DNA of 14,308 nt from Bacillota bacterium. GTDB lineage: Bacteria; Bacillota; Clostridia; Lachnospirales; Lachnospiraceae. The translations under genes and the position numbers were made by a program. Below the pieces are notes generated by a model that made no database searches, was not told the origin of the DNA, and worked only from the letters and a program-made list of their open reading frames with translations. Below are positions 8,191 through 14,308 of the stretch, one piece after another. The DNA lies in NCBI GenBank assembly GCA_022717655.1, contig JAIIAN010000069.1, forward strand, positions 1-14,308, written 5' to 3'. Each line of letters begins with the position of its first letter. The first letter of the stretch is position 1.

Positions 8191-9981
8191 TCAATCAAAA
8201 GAAATATGCAGTGTGATTTTTCCACTTTGTATTTCTTCCAGACGTTTTCTGGCTTCTAAAAGTTTTTGCAGTCCATTCATATCTGTCGGTGCCAGATTTG
8301 ATGTCTGATAGGCTATGCTGTCCCGTTTCAATCTGCATACTGTTTCACGAATCGCTTGTTTTCGCTCTTCATCTCCTTCCAAATGCAAAGTTGCGTGAAA
8401 TAAGGATGTCACTTCCTTTTGTTCTTCACTGTCTGTAAAGCGGTTTAAAAGCTTTGCCGGATTGACTGCGTGTTCTTCTTCATACTGCGTAAACAGCAGT
8501 TTTGCAACTTCCCGATACAAAGGTGTTGTAAAATCATCCGACGTAATATAGCTGTTTATTGTCTCAAACATTTTTGGATAAGAAGTCAGCCAGGTCAACA
8601 TCAGTTTTTGGGAAACTTCTTTTCCATTTTCTTTTTTCCTTGCTTTTTTTCTGTCTGTCAGATTTTCGGCTTTTGGCTGTGTCACTCTCCTGCCCGAAAG
8701 TGCCATATTGTTTACCATCCGCCGTAAATCTTCCGGCAGAATCTGATATTTTTTTGAAATACTTTCGATATAATTGTTCCGTTCCAGTTCTTCTGAAAAT
8801 TCTAATAACTTTTCAGCAACCGCACGGTAAAATTCGGTCTTGCTTTCCGGGTCATTAAAATCATATTCTTTTTCCATGACCTGTACTTCAAACAGAAAAT
8901 AATTCATTGCATTTTCAAGCCGTTCTTCAAATGCTTCCATCCCCTCTGCCTTGATAAATTCATCGGGGTCTTTATAAGGTGATAAATTCACGACTTTTGG
9001 CCGAAGTCCTGCTGCCCTTAAAATCGGAATTCCTCTAAGCGCAGCCTTTTGTCCGGCTTCATCACTATCGTAAGTCAATAATACCTCTTTTGTATATCTT
9101 CTCATCAGACTGGCATGCCCCGAAGTTAAGGCTGTACCGAGTGATGCAACTGCATTGGTAAATCCCGCCTGATGCATGGAAATCACATCCATGTAGCCTT
9201 CACAGATAATTAAATAATTTTTTCTGGTTCTCCTTGCAATATTCAGTCCATATAAATTACGACTCTTATCGAAAATTTTTGTTTCCGGTGAATTCATGTA
9301 TTTCGGCTGTGCATCTCCCATCACACGTCCACCAAAACCAATCACACGGTTATTGACATCCATAATCGGAAACATCACACGATTCCAGAATTTATCCTTC
9401 ATTCCCTGTCTTTCGTCAAAAAAGAACAGCCCTGCCTCTTTTAAAATCTGGTCGGAATAACCCTTTGACTTTAAATATCGGTACAGACCATTGGAATAAT
9501 TTCCAGTATACCCAAGTCCAAAGGCTTTTATGGTTTCTTCTGACAATTCTCGTCTCTGCAGATATTCCAGTGCTTTTTTCCCTGTTTCCTGCCTCAGCTG
9601 ATAATAATAATACGCTGCTGCTTTTTTATTTATCTCTAGCAGAATCGTCTTTAAATCTGCCTCTGCCCTTGCCTCTTTTGAATACTCCTGTTCCGGAAGC
9701 TTGATTCCAGCCCGGTCTGCAAGATACTTTACTGCCTCAATAAAGGTAAAATTTTCATATTCCATAATGAAATTAAACACATTTCCTCCGGCTCCGCATC
9801 CAAAACAGTAATACATCTGTTTAGACGGGCTGACCGAAAAAGAAGGTGATTTTTCATTATGAAACGGACATAATCCAAAATACGAACTTCCTTTTTTCTG
9901 AAGCCTGACATATCCGGAAATTACATCCACAATATCATTTTTCATACGGACTTCTTCAATCACATCATCCGAATAATACAT
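8191..9981 (-). CDS. dnaG: DNA primase
   Basis: 596 residues. It makes RNA primers at the replication fork. The N-terminal CHC2 zinc-binding domain has C38, H41, C59 and C62 (CPFH and CFGC). The catalytic core has KFWNRVMFPI at 197-206 and a TOPRIM fold with EGYMDV (261-266), YDSDEAG (304-310) and KDPDEF (337-342). The C-terminal helicase-interacting part is diverged, as usual. An in-frame GTG at 9999 would add six residues, but the ATG at 9981 is preferred: its ribosome binding site GGGTGGAG lies in the last codons of dgt, the gap to the dgt stop is only 2 bases, and homologues begin near MYYSDDVIEE. Translation is probably coupled to dgt. Confidence 0.95.
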   Translation of the reverse strand: MYYSDDVIEEVRMKNDIVDVISGYVRLQKKGSSYFGLCPFHNEKSPSFSVSPSKQMYYCFGCGAGGNVFNFIMEYENFTFIEAVKYLADRAGIKLPEQEYSKEARAEADLKTILLEINKKAAAYYYYQLRQETGKKALEYLQRRELSEETIKAFGLGYTGNYSNGLYRYLKSKGYSDQILKEAGLFFFDERQGMKDKFWNRVMFPIMDVNNRVIGFGGRVMGDAQPKYMNSPETKIFDKSRNLYGLNIARRTRKNYLIICEGYMDVISMHQAGFTNAVASLGTALTSGHASLMRRYTKEVLLTYDSDEAGQKAALRGIPILRAAGLRPKVVNLSPYKDPDEFIKAEGMEAFEERLENAMNYFLFEVQVMEKEYDFNDPESKTEFYRAVAEKLLEFSEELERNNYIESISKKYQILPEDLRRMVNNMALSGRRVTQPKAENLTDRKKARKKENGKEVSQKLMLTWLTSYPKMFETINSYITSDDFTTPLYREVAKLLFTQYEEEHAVNPAKLLNRFTDSEEQKEVTSLFHATLHLEGDEERKQAIRETVCRLKRDSIAYQTSNLAPTDMNGLQKLLEARKRLEEIQSGKITLHISFD

Positions 9982-9983
9982 AA

Positions 9984-10991
9984 TTAATAAACGCTCCACC
10001 CTTTGGGAATAAAAATTTCCCTGAATTTTTCCATCGAATACTGGTCTGTCATGCCTGAAATATAATCGCAGGCTACCCGCTCCTTTTGTTCTCCTTCTTC
10101 CAGAAGCTTTCGATACTCTGTCGACATTTTTTCAGGATTTTTTACATAATATTCATACAGAGTCTCCACTAACTGCTCTGCTTTTTTCTCTTCTTCTTTT
10201 GCCACAGGATTCAGATAAACCTCTTCAAACATAAATGCTCGAAGTTCTTTCATTCCTGCTTCAATTTCCGGTGACAGCAGGACCTCATCCCTGCCTTTAC
10301 TGTTTTTTACAATATCATGAATCAACGTATTGAGCCGTTCCTTTGTCGTTTCTCCAAGAAGTTTTCTCAAATGTCTGGGTACTGCCTCTTCGGTAATAAC
10401 CCCCGCACGTTTGGCATCATCCATATCGTGATGAATATAGGAAATCTTATCACTAATCCGGACGACCTGTCCTTCTAAGGTATGCGGTGTTCCGCTTGTC
10501 CTGTGATTCATCATTCCATCTTTGACTTCAAAGGTAAGATTTAATCCTTTCCCACCTCTTTCCAAACGCTCTGCAATCCGCACACTTTGTTTATAATGTG
10601 CAAACCCAAGGGGACACACCCTGTCTAAGGCTCTCTCCCCTGCATGACCAAACGGCGTATGCCCCAAATCATGTCCGAGTGCAATGGCTTCCACTAAATC
10701 TTCATTCAAGCGAAGTGCTTTTGCAATGGTTCTGGCTGTCTGAGACACTTCGATTGTATGAGTCAGCCGATTTCGGTAATGGTCTCCCTGAGGTGCTAAA
10801 AACACCTGCGTTTTATCTTTCAGTCTGCGAAATGCTTTAGAATGAATTATCCGGTCCCTGTCACGCTGATACATGGTCCGGATATCACATTCTTCCTCAT
10901 AAGTTTCCCGTCCCCTGCTTCTTGCACTTTTTGCTGCATAGGGACTCAAAATTCTTTCCTCTTCCAGCTGTGTTTCTTCTCGTATTGTCAC
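9984..10991 (-). CDS. dgt: dGTP triphosphohydrolase-like HD-domain protein
   Basis: 335 residues, the short clostridial type. It is predicted to hydrolyse dNTPs to nucleosides and triphosphate, limiting dNTP pools. The HD metal site is complete: H78 (LTHTIEVSQ), H107-D108 (GHDLGHTPFGH) and D181 (RISDKISYIHHDMDD). The RDRIIHSKAFRRLKDKTQVF segment at 45-64 is a strong family mark. The start is a GTG preceded by AAAGGG nine bases upstream. It is the first gene of the run leading into dnaG and rpoD. Only a weak promoter (about TTTAGA-17-TAATAT) could be proposed in the 11012-11046 area, so its promoter is not settled. Substrate choice among dNTPs cannot be read from sequence. Confidence 0.9.
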   Translation of the reverse strand: MTIREETQLEEERILSPYAAKSARSRGRETYEEECDIRTMYQRDRDRIIHSKAFRRLKDKTQVFLAPQGDHYRNRLTHTIEVSQTARTIAKALRLNEDLVEAIALGHDLGHTPFGHAGERALDRVCPLGFAHYKQSVRIAERLERGGKGLNLTFEVKDGMMNHRTSGTPHTLEGQVVRISDKISYIHHDMDDAKRAGVITEEAVPRHLRKLLGETTKERLNTLIHDIVKNSKGRDEVLLSPEIEAGMKELRAFMFEEVYLNPVAKEEEKKAEQLVETLYEYYVKNPEKMSTEYRKLLEEGEQKERVACDYISGMTDQYSMEKFREIFIPKGWSVY

Positions 10992-11065
10992 GGTCTATCA
11001 CCCTTTCTGTGGAAAAAAAGCTGTCTCATATTAATTATTACAGGCAGATTTCTAAAATCCTTTTG

Positions 11066-11114
11066 TTTTTCGATATTTTTTTCTTAATTCTCACTTTCTT
11101 CTTTTATCGAAAAA
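11066..11114. repeat. 10-base perfect inverted repeat upstream of dgt
   Basis: TTTTTCGATA at 11066-11075 is mirrored by TATCGAAAAA at 11105-11114, with 29 bases between. It lies in the 146-base stretch between the tRNA-Leu terminator and dgt. It could be an operator or a long-loop hairpin, but the region is AT-rich, so chance is possible. Confidence 0.4.
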
Positions 11115-11131
11115 ACCTTTTCCTGATTATA

Positions 11132-11173
11132 CGAAAAAACGGAAAAGCTTTTATTTCTAACAGCTTTTCCGTT
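11132..11173 (-). terminator. intrinsic terminator after tRNA-Leu
   Basis: On the minus strand a 12-base stem (11173-11162 with 11149-11138, AACGGAAAAGCT and its complement) encloses a 12-base loop and runs into TTTTTTCG. It starts 8 bases after the tRNA 3' end. Because no terminator lies between the amidohydrolase gene and the tRNA, it probably also ends the glpK transcript. Confidence 0.85.
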
Positions 11174-11180
11174 TCTATTA

Positions 11181-11264
11181 TGCGGGAGATGGGACTTGAA
11201 CCCACACGACCTTTCGACCACTAGATCCTTAGTCTAGCCTGTCTGCCAATTCCAGCACTCCCGC
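11181..11264 (-). tRNA. tRNA-Leu (anticodon AAG)
   Basis: 84 bases. The acceptor stem GCGGGAG/CTCCCGC is perfect with discriminator A. The D arm has the TTGGCAGA loop. The anticodon stem CTAGA/TCTAG holds the loop CTAAGGA, so the anticodon is AAG, reading CUU and, after A34-to-inosine editing, other CUN codons. The long variable arm expected of leucine tRNAs is GGTC-GAAA-GGTC, closing with a tandem G-U pair. The T arm contains GGTTCAAGTCC. CCA is not encoded: the tRNA is followed by TAA, so CCA must be added enzymatically. Confidence 0.97.
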
Positions 11265-11299
11265 TTCTTATTTATCGCTCTTGCCAAGCGACAAATAGA

Positions 11300-11328
11300 A
11301 GTATAGCACCAAAGTATTGTTTCGTCAA
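11300..11328 (-). promoter_or_regulatory. sigma-A promoter of tRNA-Leu
   Basis: On the minus strand TTGACG (11328-11323), a 17-base spacer and TATACT (11305-11300) form a near-consensus promoter. It begins only 8 bases after the amidohydrolase stop codon. The start of transcription would be near 11293, giving a leader of about 29 bases. Confidence 0.85.
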
Positions 11329-11336
11329 TAATTTTT

Positions 11337-12290
11337 TTAATTTTTTTTAAATTTTTTTCTAATTTCTGCTTCTCCGGCTTTCAGCCTTGTTTTTAATTCA
11401 CCTGCTGACAGGGATTCTTGTCCTTTTTCCTGGCTTTCTTTCTGATTTTCTTCTTGTATTTCTTTTCTACATTCCAATAATCTCTCATATTCATCTAAAA
11501 TTCCCTGCCCATGAAAGACCAGATAGGCACCGGCGTCACTGCCAAGTGCCATCTTCACCCCATACTGCAGTGCTTTTTTGATATTTGTTTTTTCTTTTTC
11601 ATAAATTGTATGTAAAAGTTCATCCGAAAACCGTCCACATCCAAACATATTTGGAACAACCGTAACTGTCGGCACCCAGACCATATCGGAATCTGCCAGA
11701 CTCTTTATCGTCTGTTCTTCCATATAATTTCCATGTTCCACGCTGTCCGCTCCGGCTTCTATGAGTGCTTCTACTGCGTTTGTACCGTTTGTATGACACA
11801 TCACAGCAAACCCTTCTTCGTGAGCAATATGAACCATTTCTTTGACTTCCTGCGGTTTTAAATCTTCTCCGGTAATTCCTCCATCGGTGTCAAAGTCCAT
11901 AATTCCGGTTGTCATAATTTTAATGAAATCTCCGCCCTGTGCTTTCACTTCCTGAACCAGAGCCGTATATTCTTTTAAGGTATCAAATCCTTTTCCGACA
12001 ATTTTTCCATAATGACCGTTTTTATGAATCGCAAAAATTGGAGTCCGATAATCAATCCCATATTCCGGTGCTAGTTCTTTTGCCCGCTTTGAGACGCCAA
12101 GTGCGTCGCCTCCATCTCTCACAAAGCAGATTCCACGCTTTTTGTAACATTCAAAATGACTGCGGATTACTGATTCATCCACCCCATTTTTATGACGCTT
12201 TACTGCATTTTTATAATTTTTTCCGTCCATGAAAATATGGGCATGACATTCTCCAAATTCAAATGGTGCTTCCCGATTTTCTTCACTCAT
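11337..12290 (-). CDS. amidohydrolase-superfamily metal-dependent hydrolase
   Basis: 317 residues. The metal-site residues of the amidohydrolase superfamily are all visible in order: H16 and H18 (ECHAHIF), K124 (DFIKIMTTG, the lysine usually carboxylated to bridge two metals), H166 (CHTNG), H186 (EHGNY) and D252 (LGSDAGA). The closest relatives by pattern are imidazolonepropionase/prolidase-like enzymes, but the substrate is unknown. The usual outer beta-sandwich and long C terminus are absent, so this is a compact form. Residues 273-293 are a low-complexity Glu/Gln/Lys run. The start at 12290 is chosen over an ATG at 12299 because GAGG precedes it and it overlaps the glpK stop by 8 bases (ATGAGTGA), implying coupled translation. 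The 3' end is A-rich, with two long A runs. Confidence 0.88.
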   Translation of the reverse strand: MSEENREAPFEFGECHAHIFMDGKNYKNAVKRHKNGVDESVIRSHFECYKKRGICFVRDGGDALGVSKRAKELAPEYGIDYRTPIFAIHKNGHYGKIVGKGFDTLKEYTALVQEVKAQGGDFIKIMTTGIMDFDTDGGITGEDLKPQEVKEMVHIAHEEGFAVMCHTNGTNAVEALIEAGADSVEHGNYMEEQTIKSLADSDMVWVPTVTVVPNMFGCGRFSDELLHTIYEKEKTNIKKALQYGVKMALGSDAGAYLVFHGQGILDEYERLLECRKEIQEENQKESQEKGQESLSAGELKTRLKAGEAEIRKKFKKN

Positions 12291-13791
12291 TTTCCTCATC
12301 CTCTTTTGCCCAGCCGTAAGAACAGGTCACTGCCCGCTCCCAGCCTTTCATTTTTTTATCCCGTTCTTCTTTATCCAGGATTGGTTCAAAGCTCTGTTCA
12401 ACTTCCCAGTTTTTAATAATCTCTTCCTTATTTTTCCAATATCCTACCGCAATCCCCGCAAGATAAGCCGCTCCCATTGCGGTTGTCTCCACACAGCCTG
12501 GACGTTTTACCGGAACCTGGACCATGTCTGCCTGTGTCTGCATCAAGAAATCATTTGCGCTTGCTCCACCATCTACTTTTAAAGAAGAAAGCGAAATTCC
12601 CGAATCTGCTTCCATTGCTTTTACGACATCACGCACCTGATAAGCTATGGATTCCAATGTAGCACGGATGATATGGTATTTATTGACGCCCCTTGTTAAG
12701 CCTACAATCGTGCCTCTTGCGTATTGGTCCCAGTATGGCGCACCCAGACCGGTAAACGCCGGAACGACATAACAGCCATTGGTATCCTCTACTTTTTTTG
12801 CCATGTATTCCGAATCTTCCGAGCTATCAATCAGCTTTAATTCATCCCGAAGCCACTGAATGGCTGCTCCTGCGACAAAGACAGAACCCTCAAGGGCATA
12901 ATTTACCTTTCCATCCAGTCCCCAGGCAATGGTTGTAACCAGTCCGTTTTTGGAAAACACCGGTTTTTCTCCGGTATTCATCAGTAAGAAACAGCCTGTT
13001 CCATAGGTATTTTTTGCTTCTCCTTTATTAAAGCAGGTCTGTCCAAACAGTGCGGACTGCTGGTCTCCTGCTGCCCCAGCAATTGGAATCTCACCTCCAA
13101 GAAAGCTTGCATCTGTCTTTCCATAAATACAGCTTGACGGTTTTACTTCCGGAAGCATACTGCGTGGAATCTGAAGTTCCTCTAAAATTTCCTCATCCCA
13201 CTTTAATTCATTGATATTATAGAGCAGGGTTCTCGAAGCATTGGAATAATCGGTCACATGCACTGCACCCTTTGTCAGTTTCCAAATCAGCCAGGTTTCT
13301 ACTGTTCCAAAAAGCAGTTCCCCTTTTTCTGCCTTTTCTCTTGCTCCCTCTACATGGTCTAAAATCCATTTAATTTTTGTACCGGAAAAATACGCATCAA
13401 TAATCAAACCGGTTTTCTGACGGAAAGTTTCTGTGAGTCCTTTCTTTTTTAAGGAATCACAATACTGGGAAGTTCGCCTGCACTGCCATACAATTGCATG
13501 ATAAATCGGTTCTCCACTCTTTTTATCCCATACAATCGCAGTCTCTCTTTGATTGGTAATTCCAATTCCTGCAATGTCCGAAGCCGTTGCTCCGATTTTC
13601 TGCATTGCTTCTACTGCAACTCCAAGCTGACTGGACCAGATTTCATTTGCATCATGTTCCACCCATCCTGGTTTCGGAAAATACTGGGTAAATTCTTTCT
13701 GTGCCAGACTGACCTTCTCTCCTTTTTCATTAAAAAGAATACACCGGTTACTGGTTGTTCCAGCATCCAGCGCCATCATATACTTTGCCAT
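12283..13791 (-). CDS. glpK: glycerol kinase
   Basis: 502 residues, the usual length. It phosphorylates glycerol to sn-glycerol 3-phosphate in the cytoplasm. FGGY-family landmarks: ALDAGTTSNR (7-16, phosphate loop), TNQRET (79-84), the glycerol-binding WQCRRT (102-107), DYSNASRT (181-188), GDQQSALFGQ (242-251), KNTYGTGCF (260-268), and the ADENOSINE-site segment KVDGGASANDF (405-415). The frame extends 32 codons further, but GGAGG lies 8 bases before the ATG at 13791 and homologues begin at M(A)KYMMALDAG. The site of the HPr-phosphorylated histidine (YHFYGGE in Enterococcus) reads KTDASFLGGE (225-234), with no histidine. A terminator hairpin and a cre-like site precede the gene. No glpF or glpD is next to it. 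Confidence 0.97.
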   Translation of the reverse strand: MAKYMMALDAGTTSNRCILFNEKGEKVSLAQKEFTQYFPKPGWVEHDANEIWSSQLGVAVEAMQKIGATASDIAGIGITNQRETAIVWDKKSGEPIYHAIVWQCRRTSQYCDSLKKKGLTETFRQKTGLIIDAYFSGTKIKWILDHVEGAREKAEKGELLFGTVETWLIWKLTKGAVHVTDYSNASRTLLYNINELKWDEEILEELQIPRSMLPEVKPSSCIYGKTDASFLGGEIPIAGAAGDQQSALFGQTCFNKGEAKNTYGTGCFLLMNTGEKPVFSKNGLVTTIAWGLDGKVNYALEGSVFVAGAAIQWLRDELKLIDSSEDSEYMAKKVEDTNGCYVVPAFTGLGAPYWDQYARGTIVGLTRGVNKYHIIRATLESIAYQVRDVVKAMEADSGISLSSLKVDGGASANDFLMQTQADMVQVPVKRPGCVETTAMGAAYLAGIAVGYWKNKEEIIKNWEVEQSFEPILDKEERDKKMKGWERAVTCSYGWAKEDEENE

Positions 13792-13811
13792 ACCTGCATC
13801 CTCCATCTGCC

Positions 13812-13857
13812 TGAAAAAAAGAAGCTGCCCTGCCAAAAGAGTTCTTTTAGCCTGACA
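13812..13857 (-). terminator. intrinsic terminator in the glpK leader (candidate antitermination site)
   Basis: On the minus strand 13857-13822 folds as GCTGTC/GGCAGC (one G-U), then a tandem A-G/G-A mismatch, then GCTAAAAG/CTTTTGGC (one T-G) closing the loop AACT. It is followed by TTCTTTTTTT. The U-run ends about 20 bases before the glpK ATG, and the ribosome binding site follows directly. The plus strand also ends in CCTTTTTTCC, so the hairpin is symmetric. It may stop transcripts from the XRE gene and also control glpK. Confidence 0.8.
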
Positions 13858-13895
13858 GCCTTTTTTCCTGTTCTTTTTTATTTTCATCTGGTCTT

Positions 13896-13924
13896 ATTTT
13901 ATCGCGTTTTCATCGGTTTGTAAA
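13896..13924 (-). promoter_or_regulatory. sigma-A promoter of glpK
   Basis: On the minus strand TTTACA (13924-13919), a 17-base spacer and TAAAAT (13901-13896). These are the same two hexamers and spacing as the rnpB promoter. Transcription would start near 13889, about 30 bases before the leader hairpin. Confidence 0.72.
13899..13912 (-). promoter_or_regulatory. cre-like catabolite repression site in the glpK promoter
   Basis: TGAAAACGCGATAA on the minus strand matches the CcpA operator consensus TGWAANCGNTNWCA at all fixed positions but two. It spans the spacer and the start of the -10 box, where bound CcpA would block polymerase. Glycerol kinase genes are known CcpA targets in Firmicutes. 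Two mismatches keep this tentative. Confidence 0.45.
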
Positions 13925-13993
13925 GTAGACATTCCGATTCGACTTTGCTTCACATAGAAAATTTTGGAACGAATCTCATCCTGCTTCTGCTGC

Positions 13994-14221
13994 TTAAATC
14001 TCTTCAAACAAATTAGAAACTTTAATTCCCAGTACATCTGCAATCTTAAATAATGTATCAACTGAAATCTGAGTCGGCATATTCAATGCTTCAATATTAC
14101 TCATGTGTGTCCGGCTGATGCCAACCTCTACTGCTAACTGTGCCTGTGTCATCTTTTTCTGTTTCCGATAATTTGAAATCTGTACCCCTAAGTCCTGTAA
14201 TCTTTTATCCTGTTCTCTCAT
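13994..14221 (-). CDS. small XRE-family helix-turn-helix regulator
   Basis: 75 residues, essentially one Cro/C1-type DNA-binding domain. Residues 12-70 hold five helices; the recognition region is TQAQLAVEVGISRTHMSNIE (25-44). There is no ligand or dimerisation domain beyond it, so it is probably a DNA-binding regulator whose targets are unknown. AGGAGA lies 9 bases before the ATG. It is 203 bases upstream of the glpK start and in the same direction, but the glpK leader terminator lies between. It might regulate itself or glpK; nothing in the sequence proves either. Small solo XRE proteins of this kind are common in Clostridia chromosomes and mobile elements alike. Confidence 0.9.
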   Translation of the reverse strand: MREQDKRLQDLGVQISNYRKQKKMTQAQLAVEVGISRTHMSNIEALNMPTQISVDTLFKIADVLGIKVSNLFEEI

Positions 14222-14254
14222 AAATTTATCTTCTCCTTTTTTCTAATCATGTAA

Positions 14255-14283
14255 CCTATACTTTGCTCACCTTCATTATGCAA
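14255..14283 (-). promoter_or_regulatory. putative promoter of the XRE regulator
   Basis: On the minus strand TTGCAT (14283-14278), a 17-base spacer and TATAGG (14260-14255). Both boxes match 4 of 6 consensus bases, and the ribosome binding site follows at a suitable distance. Confidence 0.5.
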
Positions 14284-14308
14284 CATATTTTATGGCTTAT
14301 CCATACTG

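Noticed and set aside
13792..13887. A 32-codon N-terminal extension of GlpK from an ATG at 13887.
   Set aside because: It would be translated through the terminator hairpin, is lysine-rich and unlike GlpK N termini, and GGAGG fits the ATG at 13791.
13934..13975. GATTCG and CGAATC 28 bases apart upstream of the glpK promoter as an operator for the XRE protein.
   Set aside because: Only six bases match, the flanks do not extend the symmetry, and nothing ties it to the regulator.

Overview
The window looks like an ordinary chromosomal core segment of a low-GC Gram-positive anaerobe of the class Clostridia, most likely the family Lachnospiraceae. This rests on strong AGGAGG-type ribosome binding sites, sigma-A promoters with 17-base spacers, a class A RNase P RNA, the gene order dgt-dnaG-rpoD-trmK-nif3, a TGS-domain nucleoside kinase, and a type IV ABC-transporter-like membrane protein typical of gut Clostridia. 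No genus can be named. No phage, transposon, CRISPR array or integrated element was seen.

Layout, left to right. (1) 65-457, minus: a small CmpB-like membrane protein. (2) 662-3206, plus: pheA (bifunctional chorismate mutase/prephenate dehydratase) behind a clear promoter, then a DUF815 AAA-type ATPase. (3) 3273-3316: a two-way intrinsic terminator separating the plus-strand genes from the minus-strand RNase P RNA (3316-3675), which has its own promoter. (4) 3771-10991, minus: a tightly packed housekeeping run read in the order dgt, dnaG, rpoD, trmK, nif3-like, TGS-uridine kinase. It joins dNTP control, replication priming, the primary sigma factor and tRNA modification. (5) 11138-11328, minus: tRNA-Leu(AAG) with a strong promoter and terminator. 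(6) 11337-13791, minus: glpK and a translationally coupled metal-dependent amidohydrolase. (7) 13994-14221, minus: a 75-residue XRE-family regulator with its own promoter.

The most interesting part is glpK control. A strong terminator hairpin ends about 20 bases before the glpK start codon, leaving no room for a promoter after it, so every glpK transcript must pass it. A cre-like sequence sits in the promoter spacer, and the protein lacks the histidine that HPr phosphorylates in Bacillus and Enterococcus GlpK. Together these suggest control by antitermination and catabolite repression rather than by PTS phosphorylation. A second point is that the RNase P RNA seems to lack the GGU motif in loop L15, which binds the tRNA 3' CCA end, while the one tRNA gene here does not encode CCA. 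I did not find a clearly undescribed multi-gene system.
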